NCBI GenBank assembly: GCA_964499865.1
Contig: CAZCPY010000082.1
Coordinates: forward strand, 1 to 13,593
DNA length: 13,593 nucleotides
Reading direction: 5' to 3'
From: JANOGU01 sp964499865
GTDB taxonomy: Bacteria; Pseudomonadota; Alphaproteobacteria; Rhodobacterales; Rhodobacteraceae
The notes under the pieces were generated by a model, which was not told the origin of the DNA, made no database searches, and worked only from the letters and a program-made list of their open reading frames with translations. Shown piece by piece: positions 13,545 through 13,593 of the stretch (within the stretch, counting starts at the first letter, position 1; each line of letters opens with the position of its first letter). The translations under genes and the position numbers were made by a program.

Positions 13545-13568
13545 GTGAACTCTCAGGAGGTTGTTCAC
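13545..13568. promoter_or_regulatory. Inverted repeat GTGAAC-N12-GTTCAC after the PCD gene
   Basis: Perfect 6-bp arms (13545-13550 and 13563-13568) enclose 12 bases that themselves contain CTC-AG-GAG. It starts three bases after the PCD stop, and no T-run follows, so it is weak as a terminator. Lying just upstream of a TAGGCT hexamer, it may instead be an operator for the next gene. Confidence 0.4.
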
Positions 13569-13580
13569 CCGGAACGGGGT

Positions 13581-13586
13581 TAGGCT
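13581..13586 (+). promoter_or_regulatory. Possible -10 hexamer for a gene beyond the window
   Basis: TAGGCT fits the TAGNCT pattern of the two better promoters at 3258 and 10016. The best upstream -35-like hexamer, TTGTTC (13561-13566), is only 14 bases away, and a 17-base spacing gives the poorer AGGTTG. The gene it would serve is outside the window. Confidence 0.3.
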
Positions 13587-13593
13587 GCAATCG

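Noticed and set aside
1..13593. Defence, toxin-antitoxin, phage or mobile-element genes
   Set aside because: No transposase, integrase, nuclease, methylase or toxin-like product is encoded; composition and codon use look uniform and native throughout.

Overview
The window is a dense, very GC-rich bacterial stretch with strong third-position G/C use, short gaps and many ATGA/GTGA stop-start overlaps. Gene content points to the alphaproteobacterial order Rhodobacterales (Rhodobacter/Cereibacter/Paracoccus relatives). The strongest pointer is the four-gene minus-strand set mcl2 - nnrU-like - DUF1737 - mch. As I recall, this order matches the Rhodobacter sphaeroides locus holding (3S)-malyl-CoA thioesterase and mesaconyl-CoA hydratase of the ethylmalonyl-CoA (EMC) pathway. 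No rRNA, tRNA, CRISPR array, insertion sequence or prophage was seen.

Layout. (1) 1-3207, plus strand: the 3' part of a DUF993 aldolase-like gene (its start lies outside the window), a LacI-type regulator and a MOFRL-type glycerate 2-kinase, packed as one operon. This looks like the end of a sugar or sugar-acid catabolic cluster. (2) 3235-5800, plus strand: a predicted promoter, then an acyl-CoA synthetase most like oxalyl-CoA synthetases, translationally coupled to a ketopantoate-reductase-family oxidoreductase. (3) 5801-5958: a gap between convergent operons with four back-to-back inverted repeats. (4) 5959-8649, minus strand: the EMC operon mcl2-nnrU-DUF1737-mch, with three tight junctions. 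(5) 8650-9179: a divergent spacer and a small exported protein gene. (6) 9190-9933, minus strand: a TauE/SafE-type membrane permease. (7) 9993-13542, plus strand: a predicted promoter, then ridA-like, glycerophosphodiester phosphodiesterase, FemAB-like acyltransferase, glutathione S-transferase and pterin-4a-carbinolamine dehydratase. (8) 13543-13593: an inverted repeat and a possible -10 box for a gene beyond the window.

The left two thirds is rich in C2-C4 acid and CoA-thioester metabolism: glycerate to 2-phosphoglycerate, a probable oxalate or small-acid CoA ligase, and EMC steps linking malyl-CoA, mesaconyl-CoA and glyoxylate. The right third is a housekeeping or metabolite-repair style operon.

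I do not see a clear new defence or mobile system. The most unusual items are the four-hairpin array, the two uncharacterised proteins wired into the EMC operon, the ligase/reductase pair, and the tandem repeats at the mcl2 3' end and the phosphodiesterase start.
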